DNA of 64,000 nt from an uncultured Bacilli bacterium (GTDB lineage Bacteria > Bacillota_I > Bacilli_A > RF39 > UBA660), in the NCBI GenBank assembly GCA_944358705.1, contig CALVRR010000002.1, positions 32,394 to 96,393 on the forward strand, given 5' to 3'. Position numbers and translations under genes: made by a program. Under the pieces are notes generated by a model. It was not told where the DNA came from. It searched no databases and saw only the letters and a list, made by a program, of their open reading frames with translations. Positions 23,745-32,947 of this stretch are shown here, piece by piece. Numbering within the stretch: the first letter of the stretch is position 1; each line of letters begins with the position of its first letter.

Positions 23745-24731
23745 ATGTTGACGGATAGACAATGTAAGGTCTTAAAATTGATTGTAGAAAAATATATTAA
23801 AGATCCAATTCCAGTTGGTTCTAAGACTATTTCTAAAACATTAAAGTGTTCTAGTGCAACTGTTCGTAATGAAATGTCTGCTTTGGAAGAAGCAGAACTT
23901 TTGGAGAAGACACATACTTCTAGTGGTCGAGTTCCAAGTGAAAAAGGATATCGCTATTATGTTGATCATTTGATGGAACCAAAGAAGATGACGGGAGAAG
24001 ATATGTTAAAACTTCAAACGGTATTTCATAATCAACAGCTTGCTTTATCAGATGTTATAGTAAAGAGCTTGCAGGTAATTTCTGATATGACTAATTATAC
24101 TACCGTGGTTCTTGGTAGCACCTCTCATGAGAACCTTCTTAAACAAATAGAAGTAGTTCCGATTGATGAAGGTAGTATGATTGTAATTGTTATTACTGAT
24201 CGTGGTCATGTAGAACATAAAAATATTCGTTTGCAAGATGTATCTTTAGAAGAAATTAAAAAGACAGTTAATTTAATTAATAATTTAATTGTTGGTACTC
24301 CTATCGATGAAGTTAGTGCTAAATTAGAGTACGAAGTGAAACCTATTATAGGAAAATATGTAAAACAGCATGAACAACTATATAATGCCTTCTATCATGT
24401 ATTTAATGATTTTACTAGTCAAGAAGTTAATGTTGTTGGACGGAATAAGTTCTTAACACAGCCAGAATTTAGTAATATTGAAAAAATTCAGTCCGTATTT
24501 AATAAGTTGGATAATCCAGAACTTCTTCATAAGATTGAAGAAGATGATGATAACAACATTAAAGTTTATATTGGTAGTGAGAGTAAGATTGATGATGATG
24601 TTACGGTTATTAAGACTAGATTTAAAAATGGTAATCAAGAAGGAACTCTTGCGATTATTGGTCCAAAGAGAATGGAATACGATCGTGTTGTTGCGATGCT
24701 TGAATACATGAGGGAAAATATAGAAAGGTAG
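23745..24731 (+). CDS. hrcA: Heat-inducible transcription repressor HrcA
   Basis: A 328-aa repressor that binds CIRCE operators of class I heat-shock genes and depends on chaperonin for activity. The N-terminal winged helix-turn-helix contains YIKDPIPVGSKTISK and SSATVRNEMSALEEAELLEK, followed by the HrcA signature HTSSGRVPSEKGYRYYVDHL. The central GAF-like region and C-terminal part (IGPKRMEYDRVVAMLEYM) are typical. AGGAGG lies nine bases before the ATG at 23745; the ATG at 23739 is too close to it. It is the first gene of the operon, with 6 nt to grpE, and probably autoregulated through the two CIRCE sites. Confidence 0.95.
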   Translation: MLTDRQCKVLKLIVEKYIKDPIPVGSKTISKTLKCSSATVRNEMSALEEAELLEKTHTSSGRVPSEKGYRYYVDHLMEPKKMTGEDMLKLQTVFHNQQLALSDVIVKSLQVISDMTNYTTVVLGSTSHENLLKQIEVVPIDEGSMIVIVITDRGHVEHKNIRLQDVSLEEIKKTVNLINNLIVGTPIDEVSAKLEYEVKPIIGKYVKQHEQLYNAFYHVFNDFTSQEVNVVGRNKFLTQPEFSNIEKIQSVFNKLDNPELLHKIEEDDDNNIKVYIGSESKIDDDVTVIKTRFKNGNQEGTLAIIGPKRMEYDRVVAMLEYMRENIER

Positions 24732-24737
24732 GTAGTT

Positions 24738-25361
24738 ATGGAAAAAGAAAAAGAAGTAAAAGAACAAGTAGAAGAACAACAAGTAGAAAAGCTTGAAGAA
24801 GAAGTACCTGTTCCTGAGGGACATGGGGAAGATAAAAAACAAAAAAAAGATAAGAAAGATAAACATGGTAATTCTAAGTTAAAAGAAGAAAATCAAAAAT
24901 TATTAGAACAGATTCGTAAATTACAAGAAGATAATCAAACTTTACTAGAAAAAGTTCAGTTAGCACAGGCAGAAGTAGTTAATTATCGTAAGAGAAAAGA
25001 CGAAGAAACACAAAATATGTTAAAGTTTGCGAATCAAGATTTAATTACGGAATTAATTAATGTTGTTGATAATTTTGAGAGAGCTATTAAATTAGATGAT
25101 AATGATTTAGCGGATGAATTATCTAAGTTCTTAGATGGATTTAAAATGATGTATGCGAATTTAATGGAGATTCTAAAGAAATTTGGAGTTGAAGAGATTA
25201 ATCGTGTTGGAGAAGTTTTTGATCCAAATCTAGAACAAGCTTTGATGACAGATTCTATCGATGAGATGGAGGATGATGTTGTTATTGAAGTGTTATTAAA
25301 AGGTTATAAATTAAATGGTAGGGTAATACGTCCTGCCTCAGTAAAAGTAAATAGTAAATAA
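24738..25361 (+). CDS. grpE: Nucleotide exchange factor GrpE
   Basis: Co-chaperone (207 aa) that releases ADP from DnaK. The N-terminal ~60 residues are highly charged and low in complexity. A long dimer-forming coiled coil covers about residues 50-95 (QKLLEQIRKLQEDNQTLLEK). The core signature VVNYRKRKDEE, LITELINVVDNFERAI and FGVEEINRVGEVFDPNLEQA is complete, and the beta-domain ends with LLKGYKLNGRVIRPASVKV. It is the second gene of the hrcA operon, 14 nt before dnaK. Confidence 0.95.
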   Translation: MEKEKEVKEQVEEQQVEKLEEEVPVPEGHGEDKKQKKDKKDKHGNSKLKEENQKLLEQIRKLQEDNQTLLEKVQLAQAEVVNYRKRKDEETQNMLKFANQDLITELINVVDNFERAIKLDDNDLADELSKFLDGFKMMYANLMEILKKFGVEEINRVGEVFDPNLEQALMTDSIDEMEDDVVIEVLLKGYKLNGRVIRPASVKVNSK

Positions 25362-25375
25362 AGGAGAGATGATAT

Positions 25376-27226
25376 ATGAGTAAAATTATTGGTATCGATT
25401 TAGGTACAACAAATTCCTGCGCTGCAGTATTGGAAGCTGGTGCTCCTAAGGTTATTCCAAATCCTGAAGGAAGTAGAACTACTCCATCTGTAGTAGCATT
25501 TAAAAAAGGTGAAAGAATTGTTGGTGAAGCTGCAAAAAGACAAGCTTTAACTAATAAAAATACGGTTATTTCTATTAAGAGAAAGATGGGAACTAGTGAC
25601 AAAGTTGAACTAGAAGGAAAAGAATATACACCAGAAGAGATTTCTGCTATGATTTTAAGTTATATTAAAGATTATGCAGAAAGTTATTTAGGTGAAAAAG
25701 TAGATAAAGCTGTTATTACAGTTCCTGCTTATTTTAATGATAGTCAACGTCAAGCTACTAAGAATGCTGGTAAAATTGCTGGTTTGGAAGTTGAACGTAT
25801 TATCAATGAACCAACGGCTGCAGCACTTGCTTATGGTCTTGAAAAAGATGAAGGTCAAACTATCTTAGTTTATGACTTAGGTGGTGGTACTTTCGATGTA
25901 TCTATCCTTGAATTAGGTGATGGTGTATTTGAAGTTAAATCTACAAATGGTAATAATCACTTAGGTGGAGATGACTTTGATGAAGCTATTATGGATTATT
26001 TAGTAAGTGAATTCAAGAAGGAAAATGGTGTTGACTTATCTAAGGATAAGATGGCAATGCAACGTTTGAAAGAAACTGCTGAAAAAGCGAAGAAAGATTT
26101 ATCTGGTATGGTATCTACTCAAGTATCTGCACCATTTATTGCTAAGGGTGATGATGGAGAACCTCTACACTTAGATATGACTTTAACTCGTGCTAAATTT
26201 GAAGATTTAATCTCAGACTTAGTAGAATCTACTTTGGAACCAGTTCGTAAAGCATTAAAAGATGCTAATATGACGAAGAAAGATATTGATAAAGTTATTT
26301 TAGTAGGTGGATCTACTCGTGTACCTATGGTATATGATTTAATTACAAAAGAATTAGGTAAAGAACCATCTCGTGAAGTTAACCCTGATGAAGTTGTTGC
26401 TATGGGTGCTGCTATTCAAGGTGGTGTATTAACTGGAGATGTTAATGATATCGTACTTTTGGATGTTACACCATTATCTCTTGGTATTGAAACTTTAGGT
26501 GGTGTTATGACTACTTTAATTCCAAGAAATACAACAATTCCAACTTCTAAATCAGAAGTATTCTCAACTGCTGCTGATAATCAACCAGCTGTTGATGTAC
26601 ATGTATTACAAGGTGAAAGACCAATGGCAGCTGATAACAAAACATTAGGAAGATTCCAATTAGGAAATATTCCACCAGCACCAAGAGGTGTACCTCAAAT
26701 CGAAGTTAAATTTGATATTGATGCAAATGGTATTGTTAATGTTACAGCAAAAGATCTTGGTACTAATAAGGAACAATCTATTACCATTACTTCTTCTACT
26801 AATTTAAGTGATGAAGAAATTGAAAAGATGCGTAAAGAAGCTGAGGAAAATAAGGAAGCAGATGAAAAACGTAAGGAACAAGCAGAAGTTAAAAATGAAG
26901 CTGAACAATTAGTATTCCAAACAGAAAAAGCGATTAAAGACCTTGGTGATAAAGCTGATAAGAAAGAAGTAGAAGAAGCAGAAGATTTAATTAAAGACTT
27001 GAAGAAAGCTCTTGAAAAAGATGATATGGATGACATTAAGAAATATAAAGAAAAACTTCAAGAAAAAGCTATGAGTCTAGCTTCTAAGGTTTATGAACAA
27101 GCTGCTAAAGAAAGACAACAAGAAGAAGCGGGAGAGGACGAAGATAAAAAAGATAAAAAGAAAGACAAGAAAAAAGATAAGAAATCTGATGATGATGTTC
27201 AAGAAGCAGATATCGAAGAAGATTAA
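25376..27226 (+). CDS. dnaK: Chaperone protein DnaK (Hsp70)
   Basis: A 616-aa Hsp70 chaperone. The ATPase domain has [59 protein letters not shown] and [13 protein letters not shown]. The substrate domain begins near residue 360 ([19 protein letters not shown]). The lid is complete. The C-terminal ~30 residues are a Lys/Asp-rich low-complexity tail ([15 protein letters not shown]) ending DIEED, in place of the Gly-rich or EEVD-like ends known elsewhere. It follows GrpE with AAAGGAGAG before the ATG. A short hairpin lies between dnaK and dnaJ. Confidence 0.97.
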   Translation: MSKIIGIDLGTTNSCAAVLEAGAPKVIPNPEGSRTTPSVVAFKKGERIVGEAAKRQALTNKNTVISIKRKMGTSDKVELEGKEYTPEEISAMILSYIKDYAESYLGEKVDKAVITVPAYFNDSQRQATKNAGKIAGLEVERIINEPTAAALAYGLEKDEGQTILVYDLGGGTFDVSILELGDGVFEVKSTNGNNHLGGDDFDEAIMDYLVSEFKKENGVDLSKDKMAMQRLKETAEKAKKDLSGMVSTQVSAPFIAKGDDGEPLHLDMTLTRAKFEDLISDLVESTLEPVRKALKDANMTKKDIDKVILVGGSTRVPMVYDLITKELGKEPSREVNPDEVVAMGAAIQGGVLTGDVNDIVLLDVTPLSLGIETLGGVMTTLIPRNTTIPTSKSEVFSTAADNQPAVDVHVLQGERPMAADNKTLGRFQLGNIPPAPRGVPQIEVKFDIDANGIVNVTAKDLGTNKEQSITITSSTNLSDEEIEKMRKEAEENKEADEKRKEQAEVKNEAEQLVFQTEKAIKDLGDKADKKEVEEAEDLIKDLKKALEKDDMDDIKKYKEKLQEKAMSLASKVYEQAAKERQQEEAGEDEDKKDKKKDKKKDKKSDDDVQEADIEED

Positions 27227-27230
27227 GAGA

Positions 27231-27247
27231 AGTAGCGTCACGCTACT
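27231..27247 (+). terminator. Weak hairpin between dnaK and dnaJ
   Basis: Stem AGTAGCG (27231-27237) and CGCTACT (27241-27247) with a 3-nt loop, followed by TTCTTG rather than a long T-run. It may partially attenuate transcription or protect the dnaK mRNA end, lowering dnaJ expression. Confidence 0.5.
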
Positions 27248-27282
27248 TTCTTGTCTGTCATAAAATGAAATGAGGTGTAGAT

Positions 27283-28434
27283 ATGGCTGAAAAACGTGAT
27301 TACTACGAGGTACTTGGTGTTAGTAAGACAGCTACGCAAGATGAAATTAAAAGTGCTTTTCGTAAAAAGGCGAAACAATATCATCCAGATTTAAATAAAG
27401 ATAATCCTGATGCTGCTGAAAAATTTAAAGAAGCACAGGAAGCTTATTCTGTTTTATCTGATGAGTCAAAAAGAAAAATGTATGATCAGTATGGTCATGC
27501 AGGTGTAGGTAATGGTCCAAGAGGAGCTGGAGGATATTCTTATCAAGGATTTGATGCTTCTGACTTTGATTTTGGTGATATCTTTGATTCTATTTTCGGA
27601 GGCGCTGGAGGTTTTTCTGGATTTGGATTCGGAGGTAATTCTTCTAGCGGTAGAGGAAATAGAGCACGCCGTGGAAGCGATGTGTTAATGCGAATGGATC
27701 TTGATTTTGATGAAGCTGTTTTTGGATGTGAAAAGAAGTTTGATTTGGATGTTGTAGAAGATTGTGATGAATGTGACGGTAAAGGTGGATTTGATGAAGA
27801 AAAATGTTCTACCTGTCACGGTAGTGGTACTGTTACTTCTGAACAACATACTATTTTAGGATCTTTCTTATCTAAGACTACCTGTCCTGATTGTGGAGGT
27901 AGCGGACGTACTTTTAAGAAGAAATGTACTCATTGTAAAGGTAAGGGAAAAATTAAGAAAAATAAAACACTTACGATTAACATTCCTGCAGGTATTAATA
28001 CCGGGGATCGTTTACGAGTAAGTGGCAAAGGAAATCCTGGCACGAATGGTGGAGAGAATGGAGATTTATATTTAGAATTTGTTGTTGAAGAACACGATAT
28101 ATTTGTTCGACAAAACGATGATATTTATGTGGAAGTCCCTCTTACTTTAACTGAAGCTATTATGGGATGTAAAAAAGATATTCCTACTCTTTATGGCAAT
28201 GTTAAAATTAATATTTTAGCTGGTACGAATAGTGGTGATAAACAACGTATTCGTGGTAGGGGTGTTGATAATAAATATCATAAGAGTAAAGGTGACATGT
28301 ATGTGATTTTTAAAGTATATACTCCAAAGAAACTATCTCGTGAACAAAAATCTTTGATTGAAAAACTTGCAAAAACAGAGATGGAAACTCCAGAGATTAA
28401 AGAATTTAATCGATTTGTAAAACATAATGATTAA
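27283..28434 (+). CDS. dnaJ: Chaperone protein DnaJ (Hsp40)
   Basis: A 383-aa type I J-protein that stimulates the DnaK ATPase. The J-domain (residues ~5-70) has the HPD motif in YHPDLNKD. The Gly/Phe-rich linker spans ~75-125. Four zinc-binding CxxCxGxG repeats are present: [24 protein letters not shown] and CTHCKGKG. The C-terminal substrate-binding domains follow ([20 protein letters not shown]). It is the last gene of the heat-shock operon and ends in a strong terminator. Confidence 0.96.
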   Translation: MAEKRDYYEVLGVSKTATQDEIKSAFRKKAKQYHPDLNKDNPDAAEKFKEAQEAYSVLSDESKRKMYDQYGHAGVGNGPRGAGGYSYQGFDASDFDFGDIFDSIFGGAGGFSGFGFGGNSSSGRGNRARRGSDVLMRMDLDFDEAVFGCEKKFDLDVVEDCDECDGKGGFDEEKCSTCHGSGTVTSEQHTILGSFLSKTTCPDCGGSGRTFKKKCTHCKGKGKIKKNKTLTINIPAGINTGDRLRVSGKGNPGTNGGENGDLYLEFVVEEHDIFVRQNDDIYVEVPLTLTEAIMGCKKDIPTLYGNVKINILAGTNSGDKQRIRGRGVDNKYHKSKGDMYVIFKVYTPKKLSREQKSLIEKLAKTEMETPEIKEFNRFVKHND

Positions 28435-28463
28435 ACCGTGAATAATAATTCATGGTTTTTTTT
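28435..28463 (+). terminator. Intrinsic terminator of the heat-shock operon
   Basis: Stem ACCGTGAAT (28435-28443) and ATTCATGGT (28448-28456), one G-U pair, 4-nt loop, followed by eight T. It starts directly after the dnaJ stop. Confidence 0.88.
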
Positions 28464-28648
28464 ATATGTCAGAAATGTAAGACGTTGTATGAATGCAGAT
28501 TATTTGTTTTAGATGAAACTAAGTTTGAATAGAGGTCTTGGTTTTGGTATAGTTCTCATGAAAAGTGTTATAAACTACATATGTAGAAACTTATGGAAGA
28601 GTTTTAATTGTTGTGATATACTTAATTAAAGTGTTGAGGAGGAAGATT

Positions 28649-29185
28649 GTGGAAAATAGAATTCCTAGAGATAATGAATATAAAGATATAGAGATATCAG
28701 AATTGGGTTTTAGAGAATTAACGGATAAGGAGAGTACTTTAGTACAAAACTTTATTAAAAATAATAATAGTATCTATTATTTCCCTTCTATCATCGGTAT
28801 ATTCTTTGGTTGTTTATTTATTGCTCTTGCTGTTTATAATGTAGTTTTTCTTAAAGATAATGAAGTTTTATTTGTTGGTTTGGGTGGATCATTCATATTT
28901 TTTCTTGTGAGTTTTATGTTTTTAAGAAATATTATTCCTAAAAATAAAAAATGTGTTAAAGTGCAAGATGGAATATTAAATGGTGTGTGGAAGAAAACTT
29001 CTGGGTCAACATCTAGTTCAACTGTTCATTATTATTTAGACGTTATATTCCCTTTAAACGGTACAAGATGTCGTAAAATTAATTGTCATGAAGAAGATTA
29101 TAAAAAGGGGAAGGCTGGTTCTAAAGTTTTAGTATTTTCCTTTAATAATACTAAAGGATTTGGAATAGTTAGAGATGATATTTAA
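28649..29185 (+). CDS. Two-pass membrane protein of unknown function
   Basis: A 178-aa protein. GAGGAGG lies directly upstream of the GTG at 28649, which I take as start; the frame runs back to 28613 without a binding site. Two hydrophobic segments at about residues 43-67 and 73-93 are preceded by a charged cytoplasmic N-terminus and followed by a ~85-aa soluble domain with a beta-strand-like pattern and four Cys (CVKVQDG, CRKINCHEEDY). The layout resembles DUF3592-like membrane proteins, but this is not certain. The preceding intergenic stretch carries a perfect 12-bp palindrome CTACATATGTAG (28575-28586). It is a single gene with its own terminator. Confidence 0.7.
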   Translation: MENRIPRDNEYKDIEISELGFRELTDKESTLVQNFIKNNNSIYYFPSIIGIFFGCLFIALAVYNVVFLKDNEVLFVGLGGSFIFFLVSFMFLRNIIPKNKKCVKVQDGILNGVWKKTSGSTSSSTVHYYLDVIFPLNGTRCRKINCHEEDYKKGKAGSKVLVFSFNNTKGFGIVRDDI

Positions 29186-29200
29186 TTTTTTTAGAAATTT

Positions 29201-29245
29201 AGCAACAACTTGCTATTTCTTAGATTTATTGTTGTTGCTTTTTTG
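29201..29245 (+). terminator. Intrinsic terminator
   Basis: Perfect 9-bp stem AGCAACAAC (29201-29209) and GTTGTTGCT (29231-29239) with a 21-nt loop and a T-run. Confidence 0.8.
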
Positions 29246-29278
29246 TTTATTAATTATTATTTTGAGTAGGTGATGTTT

Positions 29279-29773
29279 ATGAAAAAAATAGTCAATGAAT
29301 ATGTATATGATTTCGATTTATTAAAACAATTCTATAAGTGTAATTTACAGACAAGATTAATTTTAATATTATTAATTTTGGTTTTGATTTCTGGTTTTAA
29401 TTCTTTTATGGATAGAGATTATACTTTTGGATTTTTTAGTATCGGGGTATTTATTTTAGGTTGTGTTTATTATTTCTTGCTTCCTAATTTTCTTGCTAAA
29501 ACGACATATCGTAGACTTTTAGAACAAGCGAATGGACGAGAAGTTAAGCTTAGAGTTACGATTGATGATAAAGATATAATTATTGAAAATCTTTCTAATA
29601 AAAATAAAAATACATATCCGTTAGATTCCGTTCGCAAAATTATGAATAGAAAAAATATTCTTTGCCTACGTACGAAAGAAAAGGTAGGTATTTTACTTTC
29701 TAAAGCGGGATTTAAGCAAGGAAGTGAAGAAGAAGTGTATTCTATTTTTATGAAAGATAATAAAAGTAATTAA
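29279..29773 (+). CDS. YcxB-like membrane protein (copy 1)
   Basis: A 164-aa protein. The ATG at 29279 is chosen because AGTAGGTG is spaced correctly and the product then starts MKKIVNEYVYD, aligning with its neighbour's MKKVVNEYQYN. Two membrane segments lie at about residues 26-43 and 48-68. The C-terminal part has the YcxB-like pattern: LRVTIDDKDIIIEN, then a short linker and VGILLSKAGFKQGSEEE. Proteins of this type are membrane proteins of unknown role in Firmicutes. It is a tandem duplicate of the next gene, 15 nt away. Confidence 0.75.
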   Translation: MKKIVNEYVYDFDLLKQFYKCNLQTRLILILLILVLISGFNSFMDRDYTFGFFSIGVFILGCVYYFLLPNFLAKTTYRRLLEQANGREVKLRVTIDDKDIIIENLSNKNKNTYPLDSVRKIMNRKNILCLRTKEKVGILLSKAGFKQGSEEEVYSIFMKDNKSN

Positions 29774-29788
29774 GGGAGAGATTTTGTT

Positions 29789-30283
29789 ATGAAAAAAGTT
29801 GTTAATGAATATCAATATAATAAAGAGTTATTAAAAGAATTTTTTTGGTTATATTATAAACCTGTCGTTATTCTTCTTTTTGTTTTAACTATTTTGATTA
29901 TTCTTTTATCTATTCTTTTTTATGATTTTAATTTTGCTTTTCTTTGTATTAGTATCATGGTTTGTTGTCTTATTCTATCGTTGTTGATGCCAAGTAGGCT
30001 TGCCAAACTTCAGTATCGAAGATTAATGGAACAATCTAATGGCAAAGATGTTGTCAATAGAGTTAGTATTAGTGAGGATAAGATTGTTATAGAAAATACT
30101 TCTACCGGGAATAAAGTTGAATATTTAATTTCTAATATAAAAAAAGTAAAAGAAGGGAAGAATATTTTTTGTCTATATACCAAAGCAAGAGTAGGTATTC
30201 TTTTATTTAAAGATGGATTTATCTCTGGGACTAAGGATGATTTTTATTCGCTTTTACGAAGTGCAAATATTATAAAAAAATAA
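29789..30283 (+). CDS. YcxB-like membrane protein (copy 2)
   Basis: A 164-aa paralogue of the previous gene, identical in length and layout. Membrane segments are near residues 25-45 and 48-68, followed by SRLAKLQYRRLMEQSNGKDV, which aligns with FLAKTTYRRLLEQANGREV of copy 1. The C-terminal half has VSISEDKIVIENTS and VGILLFKDGFISGTKDD. GGGAG precedes the start. The two may form a heteromer or be a recent duplication (inference). It is followed after 90 nt by an XRE-type membrane regulator. Confidence 0.75.
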   Translation: MKKVVNEYQYNKELLKEFFWLYYKPVVILLFVLTILIILLSILFYDFNFAFLCISIMVCCLILSLLMPSRLAKLQYRRLMEQSNGKDVVNRVSISEDKIVIENTSTGNKVEYLISNIKKVKEGKNIFCLYTKARVGILLFKDGFISGTKDDFYSLLRSANIIKK

Positions 30284-30373
30284 AAGATGCAACCGATATT
30301 TTACAAAAAACAACTGAAAATTGGTGGTGCGCAACTGATTAACATAGTATGATTTTTGCGAGGTGATGAAAAA

Positions 30374-31783
30374 GTGAAGTTTGGTGAAAACTTACAAAAG
30401 TTGAGAAAAGAACAAGGAATTTCTCAAGAGCAGTTAGCTGAAAAATTAGGAGTAACTAGACAATCTGTTTCGAAATGGGAGTCGGGTGCCAGCTATCCTG
30501 AGATGGATAAAATTGTTGCAATATGTAATATGTTTCATTGTGATATTAATATTTTAATTAATAAAGATATTACGGAAGAAAGACAAAGAAAAGATGCTAG
30601 TAGTGTAGTAAAAGAAATATTTTCTGGTATTACTAATTATGTTAAGAAAACAATTTATTTATTTGAATATAAGAGTTTAAAAGATATTATTAAGATGTGT
30701 GTCCAGGTATTTATTATTATCTGTGTGATTTTATTATTTTCTATACCTTTTATGTTATTAAAAGAAATTGTAGTTAGTTTATTTTATACTGGAGATAATT
30801 GGTTTAGTATTTTCTTTGCTAAGTTTTGGAATTTTATTTTTCATGGTGGATATGCTATTTTAGCAATAGCTACTTTCCTTTATATTTTTAAAATTAAATT
30901 TTTAGATAATGAGGAAATTATTGTAGAAGAAGTAGAAGAAGATAAAGATAATAATGGTGAAGAAGTTAAGGAAGATAAAATTTCTAAGATTGATTCTTCT
31001 ACGAGTAATGAAAAGAAAAAAGTAAAAATAATAAAAGTTAAAAAGAATGATTTTAGTCTTTTAGATTTATTAGTTAAAGCAATTACCGTGTGTTTGAAAT
31101 GTCTATTTGTATTGTTTTTAATACCTATTATTATTGGTACTATTATGTTATTAATTGGTCTTGTTTTATTGATTGTTTTGATCTTTAAAGGATTATTTTT
31201 AGCAGGACCTATTCTATTATTTTTAGGTGGTATCGTTTTTGCGGTTGTTCTTATTGAATTAATGTTGGACTTTATTTTTAATTTGAAGTTTAGTAAGAGA
31301 AGAATTATTATTACAATTATTTCTTCTATAGTAGTTAGTTCTATTGGTCTTGGGCTTTCTATTTGGTATTTTCTAAATTTAAATGTTATTAATGATGTTC
31401 CTAATAGTTTTAATATTGAGACAAAAGAAGAAGTATATACCATGACCGACGATTTCTTGGTTCATTATGATGATTATTCTTTTGATACTAAGTTTGTAGA
31501 AGATAATAGTTTAACAAATCAAGTTCGTGTTAGAATTGATTATTATATAATAGCTAATGATGTTTCAATTGAAAGAGATAAAAATGAAGTTTATTTAAAT
31601 TATGAACTTGTAGAAGGTGTTAATATCAAACAAATTACGGATAGTGTTATTAAAGATTTAAAGAATAATAAAATTCATACTTATGATCAATTAGGTAGTG
31701 TATCTATTACTATTACTACTAGTAAAACTAATATTGAGAAGATTAAAGATAATTATCAAGAATATTTAGATACCTATTATTAG
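30374..31783 (+). CDS. XRE-family HTH regulator fused to a multi-pass membrane domain
   Basis: A 469-aa protein starting at the GTG at 30374 (AGGTGA upstream). Residues 1-60 are a classic Cro/C1-type helix-turn-helix: NLQKLRKEQGISQEQLAEKL and TRQSVSKWESGASYPEMDKI. Then follow hydrophobic segments near residues 105-135 and 150-175, an acidic Glu/Lys loop (EEVEEDKDNNGEEVKEDK), another hydrophobic group at about 240-335, and a ~110-aa soluble C-terminal domain. This is a DNA-binding domain anchored to the membrane, as in Firmicutes regulators that sense envelope conditions. Its targets are unknown. The terminator overlaps the stop codon. Confidence 0.82.
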   Translation: MKFGENLQKLRKEQGISQEQLAEKLGVTRQSVSKWESGASYPEMDKIVAICNMFHCDINILINKDITEERQRKDASSVVKEIFSGITNYVKKTIYLFEYKSLKDIIKMCVQVFIIICVILLFSIPFMLLKEIVVSLFYTGDNWFSIFFAKFWNFIFHGGYAILAIATFLYIFKIKFLDNEEIIVEEVEEDKDNNGEEVKEDKISKIDSSTSNEKKKVKIIKVKKNDFSLLDLLVKAITVCLKCLFVLFLIPIIIGTIMLLIGLVLLIVLIFKGLFLAGPILLFLGGIVFAVVLIELMLDFIFNLKFSKRRIIITIISSIVVSSIGLGLSIWYFLNLNVINDVPNSFNIETKEEVYTMTDDFLVHYDDYSFDTKFVEDNSLTNQVRVRIDYYIIANDVSIERDKNEVYLNYELVEGVNIKQITDSVIKDLKNNKIHTYDQLGSVSITITTSKTNIEKIKDNYQEYLDTYY

Positions 31784-31808
31784 TCAATATGTTTATATTG
31801 ACTTTTTC
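31782..31808 (+). terminator. Intrinsic terminator overlapping a stop codon
   Basis: Perfect 9-bp stem AGTCAATAT (31782-31790) and ATATTGACT (31795-31803) with a 4-nt loop and T-run. The left arm includes the last two bases of the TAG stop. Confidence 0.85.
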
Positions 31809-31846
31809 TTTGCTTTATAATATTTTAAATTTACGGGAGGTTTTTT

Positions 31847-32809
31847 ATGGAGCGTTATAATTTAAGAGAATTAAGAGAAAATCTTAGTAGTCATATTCAA
31901 GGATTAGGATCAAGTTCTAAATTTTTAGATAATCCTTCTTATGATGCTTTTCTTGATACTATTCAAAGCTTGATTAGTCAGATGAATCTTTTTGAGATGG
32001 AAGATTCTGTTCTTGTAGGAGAAGAGAAGGGAAAGATTGAGTTTTATTATCTTTCTTGTGGAAATGTTTTTTCTATGTCTATTTCTTTTGTAGATTCTAA
32101 CACTTTTCAAGCAGTTCGAGTTATTAATAAATGTCCTTATGTTAGCGGACGTGGAAAGATGGTTCGTAATGTTGAAGTTGTTGAGATGGTTGCTGGTATT
32201 AGTGATAGTGGGTTTATGAGTTTAACACAGAACTATGCTATGTTATATAATACTGATTGTGTCGGTGGAAAATGTAATAATATGACATCTTCTAAGCATA
32301 GTATTTATGATGATAAAGGAGTTATGGTAGGTGTGGAGTATAAGGGATATCCAACTAGAGAATTGGCAGAATCTATTTTGGATGAACCTACTAATGATTT
32401 TAGTATAGATTCAGCACTTTATGTTCCTAGAAATGCTTATGGAATCTGTCATAATCAATATTCTACTAGAACATTCTTAAAACGTGAGTATTTGGATACT
32501 GCCAGAATTATTCATGAAGATAGAGATAAAAAATTTTATTATAATGCGGTTACTAGGTTAAATTCAGAGCATGGGTTAAGGGATATGACTATGGTTGGTG
32601 GATATGATCCTTATCCAGAAAAAGTGGAAATTTTGCCTCTTTCTGCAGAACAAATTGAAGGATTGATTCAACTTGAAGATAATTTAAAAGTACAAGAGGG
32701 ATTAAGAGCTTTTGTTCGTGACCGAGAACATTATTCTTATGATTCTAGTACAGATCCATCTTTTGTTTGTACTAGTGGACAAGATGTTTTTGTTAAGAGA
32801 AGAAAATGA
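31847..32809 (+). CDS. Orphan protein of unknown function (320 aa)
   Basis: A soluble protein with GGGAGG before the ATG and no signal peptide or membrane segment. The N-terminal ~50 residues are helical, followed by a mixed alpha/beta region (EFYYLSCGNVFSMSISFVD) and a Cys-containing stretch (DCVGGKCNN). Residues ~175-320 contain many Tyr and Asp (YNAVTRLNSEHGLRDM). I see no recognised family or catalytic motif. It is a single gene with its own terminator, next to an ankyrin-like protein that is also orphan. Confidence 0.72.
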   Translation: MERYNLRELRENLSSHIQGLGSSSKFLDNPSYDAFLDTIQSLISQMNLFEMEDSVLVGEEKGKIEFYYLSCGNVFSMSISFVDSNTFQAVRVINKCPYVSGRGKMVRNVEVVEMVAGISDSGFMSLTQNYAMLYNTDCVGGKCNNMTSSKHSIYDDKGVMVGVEYKGYPTRELAESILDEPTNDFSIDSALYVPRNAYGICHNQYSTRTFLKREYLDTARIIHEDRDKKFYYNAVTRLNSEHGLRDMTMVGGYDPYPEKVEILPLSAEQIEGLIQLEDNLKVQEGLRAFVRDREHYSYDSSTDPSFVCTSGQDVFVKRRK

Positions 32810-32875
32810 AAAAGATGTAGAAGGGTTTCGATATAAGTACTTAGAATTTAATTTATAAAAATAATTAATTTTTGT

Positions 32876-32911
32876 ATATTCAAACATGAGTCTATGTTTG
32901 AATATTTTTTT
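32876..32911 (+). terminator. Intrinsic terminator
   Basis: Perfect 12-bp stem ATATTCAAACAT (32876-32887) and ATGTTTGAATAT (32894-32905) with a 6-nt loop and T-run. Confidence 0.88.
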
Positions 32912-32947
32912 GTGGTATGATAGTTGTATAAGAAAAGAGGATAAAAT

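Noticed and set aside
24453..24866. 137-aa Phe/Leu-rich frame on the minus strand across hrcA and grpE
   Set aside because: Antisense of low-complexity Glu/Lys codons. It would read as a hydrophobic protein by chance, and it conflicts with two well-supported genes.
26695..27036. 113-aa open frame on the minus strand inside dnaK
   Set aside because: It is a Ser/Phe-rich shadow of the Glu/Lys-rich DnaK lid region on the other strand and has no binding site.
30284..30373. Operator or hairpin from repeats GCAACCGAT and GCAACTGAT before the XRE gene
   Set aside because: The direct and inverted matches are short and imperfect; not better than expected by chance in this AT-rich sequence.
30880..31443. 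187-aa minus-strand frame inside the XRE-membrane gene
   Set aside because: Composition reflects the complement of Lys/Glu and Ile/Leu codons. There is no start signal, and the + strand gene has a clear helix-turn-helix and operon signals.
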